The notes under the pieces are model-generated. The model ran no database searches. It saw only the letters and a list, made by a program, of their open reading frames with translations, and was not told where the DNA came from. The position numbers and the translations under genes are program-made. From contig CAJTFN010000001.1 in NCBI GenBank assembly GCA_910575815.1, forward strand, positions 448,841-512,840: a DNA stretch of 64,000 nt, given 5' to 3'. Shown here one piece after another: positions 62,077 through 64,000 of the stretch. This DNA comes from Oscillospiraceae bacterium (lineage in GTDB: Bacteria; Bacillota; Clostridia; Oscillospirales; Oscillospiraceae). How positions within the stretch are numbered: position 1 is the stretch's first letter; each line of letters starts with the position of its first letter.

Positions 62077-62105
62077 ATCATTTGTCCGTTACGGATGGCA
62101 GACAT

Positions 62106-62182
62106 GGCGGCATAGCTCAGTTGGCTAGAGCATGCGGTTCATACCCGCAGTGTCCCCGGTTCAAATCCAGGTGCCGCTACCA
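62106..62182 (+). tRNA. tRNA-Met (CAT)
   Basis: Acceptor GGCGGCA/TGCCGCT with a G-U first pair, anticodon arm TGCGG-TTCATAC-CCGCA, TTCAAAT loop, encoded CCA. It looks like elongator Met, since the anticodon stem lacks the three G-C pairs of initiator. The T stem CCCGG/CCAGG has a C-A mismatch. Confidence 0.9.
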
Positions 62183-62185
62183 GAT

Positions 62186-62217
62186 TTCCATGAAGCGCCC
62201 AACGGCGCTTCATGGAA
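62186..62217 (+). promoter_or_regulatory. intergenic hairpin after tRNA-Met
   Basis: Perfect 14-bp stem TTCCATGAAGCGCC/GGCGCTTCATGGAA, loop CAAC, no T-run. Possibly a processing signal. Confidence 0.45.
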
Positions 62218-62351
62218 GCTCCGTCCCAACGTCTCTATCCTCGTAGCTCCTTAAAAATCCGCAGGTTTTTGAGGAAGAGGAGGGGCAAAGAAGTGGAGCA
62301 CAGTTTTCGCCGGAGGCGGAAACGGAGCGGAACCGATTTCGCTCCGACGAT

Positions 62352-62426
62352 GGCCCGTTGGTCAAGTGGTTAAGACACGGCCCTTTCACGGCTGTAACAT
62401 GGGTTCGAATCCCGTACGGGTCACCA
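62352..62426 (+). tRNA. tRNA-Glu (TTC)
   Basis: Acceptor GGCCCGT/ACGGGTC, anticodon arm CGGCC-CTTTCAC-GGCTG, T loop TTCGAAT, encoded CCA. Confidence 0.95.
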
Positions 62427-62427
62427 T

Positions 62428-62462
62428 CCCATAAGGTGCCGTAAGGCACGGTGCCTTATGGG
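62428..62462 (+). promoter_or_regulatory. intergenic hairpin after tRNA-Glu
   Basis: CCCATAAGG/CCTTATGGG outer stem with inner TGCC/GGCA stem. No T-run. Second hairpin of this kind between the tRNAs. Confidence 0.45.
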
Positions 62463-62485
62463 TAAGACAAGTCCATAGTTCATTT

Positions 62486-62562
62486 GGAGGCTTAGCTCAG
62501 CTGGTTAGAGCGCATGCTTCACACGCATGAGGCCACTGGTTCGAGTCCAGTAGTCTCCACCA
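62486..62562 (+). tRNA. tRNA-Val (CAC)
   Basis: Acceptor GGAGGCT/AGTCTCC, anticodon arm CATGC-TTCACAC-GCATG, T loop TTCGAGT, encoded CCA. It is the last tRNA before the AT-rich recombinase remnants. Confidence 0.93.
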
Positions 62563-62566
62563 TGAT

Positions 62567-62636
62567 AAGTTGACAAACTCTGAAGCCTAAAAGTGATAGG
62601 TTTCACGAGTTTGTCAACTTTTCTTTAACTTTTTAG
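62567..62636 (+). terminator. terminator of the tRNA cluster
   Basis: A long hairpin: outer AAGTTGACAAACTC/GAGTTTGTCAACTT plus inner TGAAGCCTA/TAGGTTTCA, then a T-rich tail. Confidence 0.85.
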
Positions 62637-62707
62637 CACGTTCAAAATATTGAAATGAATTTAGAGGGACTCGAACCTTCCGCCATTACTATTAATCTCA
62701 TGGATTT

Positions 62708-62735
62708 GGCACAGCCTTCGGGCTGTGCCTTTGTT
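62708..62735 (+). terminator. UUCG-loop terminator
   Basis: GGCACAGCC-TTCG-GGCTGTGCC followed by TTTGTTATTT, just before the recombinase remnant. Confidence 0.75.
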
Positions 62736-62770
62736 ATTTGGAATTGAAATCTGGAAAGGAATATGTTACC

Positions 62771-63244
62771 ATGGAAATGACAAAAGGTGAGCAAATTCGA
62801 GCTGGACTCCAAAAGAGTTTTCAGAGTGGGACCTTTGCCAAGGCGTCAACTGCCTACTATGGCTATAAAATTACCCAGTCCGGAGAGCTTGTGATTGATT
62901 CCGCAGAAGCAAAGGTTGTAACCTTTATCTTTCGTCAGTTCATGAGCGGCAACAGTCTTGGGAAGATTTCTGACACATTAGCTCGCATGGGTATCTCCTC
63001 CCCTACCGGCAAAGCCACATGGAGCCGTGAGACAATCTCGAAGCTCTTGAATAACGAAAAATATGTGGGTGATGTTGTTTTAGGCAAAACCAATGTGATT
63101 GCTGGTATTCAGGTAAAATCTTATGATACCAGAAAACAGGTCCTCATGAGAGCTCATCACCCAGCAATCATCTCTCATAAGCTCTTTAACGCTGTACAAC
63201 AGGAAAAACAGAAAAGGAGCAAAAGTCGAGCTGCCAGCAGATGA
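62771..63244 (+). pseudogene. serine recombinase fragment 1 (recombinase domain only)
   Basis: 157 codons with the Recombinase domain of large serine recombinases (TAYYGYKITQSGELVIDSAE, then ISSPTGKATWSRETISKLLNN and YVGDVVLGKT). The N-terminal resolvase domain with its catalytic Ser is missing, and so is the zinc ribbon/coiled-coil. AAAGGAA lies upstream, so a short peptide could still be made. AT content is far above the chromosome average. Confidence 0.8.
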
Positions 63245-63640
63245 GCGGTTAGGGGCTGAAACCGTGGCTACTGTTCGAGAGATTCCTCCTCAAAAAAAGA
63301 GCTATCTTTAAAGAAAGTGGCCGCTTACTGCCGTTTCAGCACGAAAGCTCAGAATCAATTAGACGGCTTGACCGCACAAGAGCGATACTACGAAGAACAA
63401 ATCAATGCAAACCCTAACTGGCAATTTGCAGGATCGGGAAATCCTATCTCCTAGAGGAAAAGTGGTATGGAGCAGGGAGTCTTTGAAGAAGATTTTAAAT
63501 AACGAAAAATATTGAGGATCAGTAGTTCTTCAAAGAACGCTTGTGATAAACTGTTTAAGCTATAAACAGATAAAAATATAGGTCAAAGGGAACAATATGA
63601 AATCTTTAATAACCATGAGACAATTATTCTTAATACATAA
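63225..63640 (+). pseudogene. serine recombinase remnant 2 (frameshifts and stops)
   Basis: Pieces in different frames: an N-terminus VATVREIPPQKKS, a slip at a run of seven A, then KKVAAYCRFSTKAQNQLDG, a deletion that joins it to RGKVVWSRESLKKILNNEKY, an in-frame TGA, then GSVVLQRTLVIN and, after another shift, YEIFNNHETII. All are typical serine recombinase segments. Clearly dead. Confidence 0.75.
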
Positions 63641-63922
63641 TTTATAAATACATTAAATTTACTTGGAATATTGGAATTTATCTGCCAATGGGAAAATGAT
63701 ATGAATGCGGAATTCGACGATAGGGCCTGCGAGGAACTGATCCGCCAAAGGTATACAACATCGCTCACCATTGCGTCATCTTTGTGGATTCGAAGAACTG
63801 CCGTAGGAATATGCGTGTAAAGCAAGGTAACGATGGAGAAGTGAGGGCTTATCCAGAAATTGCAACAGACTTTCATTTATAATAGAAGCATAAAGTCCCG
63901 TATTTCCAAGGCCTAAACGGTC
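63641..63922 (+). other. AT-rich region with possible further recombinase remnants
   Basis: The stretch MNAEFDDRACEELIRQ near 63700-63750 resembles a recombinase C-terminal end, but weakly. A following open stretch ending at 63881 (DSKNCRRNMRVKQGNDGEV) is not recognised. No intact gene supported. Confidence 0.35.
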
Positions 63923-63969
63923 AAGGTGTAGGAGTAGTCAAGGAATAAACGACACTCCTACACCTTTTT
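63923..63969 (+). terminator. Rho-independent terminator
   Basis: AAGGTGTAGGAGT/ACTCCTACACCTT stem followed by TTT. Confidence 0.75.
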
Positions 63970-64000
63970 CCGCTTCTAATTACTGTTTGCCGGTCCTGCC

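Noticed and set aside
63583..63876. 97-codon minus frame in the AT-rich tail
   Set aside because: No ribosome site and lies opposite recombinase-like remnants on plus.

Overview
The window is about 62% G+C and reads as a chromosomal segment of a Gram-positive Clostridia. The gene set fits a gut Oscillospiraceae/Oscillospirales member: PolC-type polymerase, class II GalT, Asp23/FakA pair, SLH and dockerin surface proteins, strong AGGAGG ribosome sites and sigma-A promoters with 17-nt spacers. This taxonomic call is inference. The last 1.4 kb, after a tRNA-Val, is clearly AT-rich and is decayed mobile DNA. Very high G+C at third positions leaves long antisense frames open; these were discarded.

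Layout. (1) 1-7466: a secreted dockerin/Fn3/discoidin protein resembling M60-like mucin peptidases (runs off the left edge), a symporter-threonine ammonia-lyase operon, and an endonuclease/exonuclease/phosphatase-fold protein. (2) 7467-10970: an orphan 1011-aa protein with flagellin-like ends around a glycine-rich beta-repeat insert, preceded by an exact flagellar-sigma -10 box. (3) 11108-23200: a CapA lipoprotein and LysR regulator, then a divergent eight-gene locus: opine-type dehydrogenase, complete peptide-type ABC importer, altronate/galactarate-dehydratase-family enzyme and EamA transporter. (4) 23310-27445: HAD phosphatase, GluQRS, FakA and Asp23-like protein. (5) 27600-31934: BlaI repressor with tandem operators, a BlaR1-like M56 sensor fused to two M23-type domains, and a fused DUF134-NifX protein with a palindromic operator. 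(6) 31942-39835: sugar kinase plus nucleoside hydrolase, a methyltransferase, an orphan lipoprotein, galT-galK and an M19 dipeptidase. (7) 40339-51347: the conserved pyrH-frr-uppS-(unknown)-cdsA-dxr-rseP-ispG-polC block linking UMP synthesis, ribosome recycling, isoprenoid and phospholipid synthesis and replication. (8) 51392-58123: two TetR regulators, a secreted coiled-coil protein with a Gly-Asp-Ser repeat and an MMPL transporter, with two head-on overlapping promoters. (9) 58417-61920: SLH-GH25 wall hydrolase, small membrane protein and MerR regulator. (10) 62047-64000: tRNA-Met, tRNA-Glu, tRNA-Val, then serine-recombinase remnants.

The best candidates for something undescribed are the flagellin-like protein with its sigma-D-type promoter, the opine-dehydrogenase/ABC/dehydratase locus, and the BlaI/M56-M23 sensor system.
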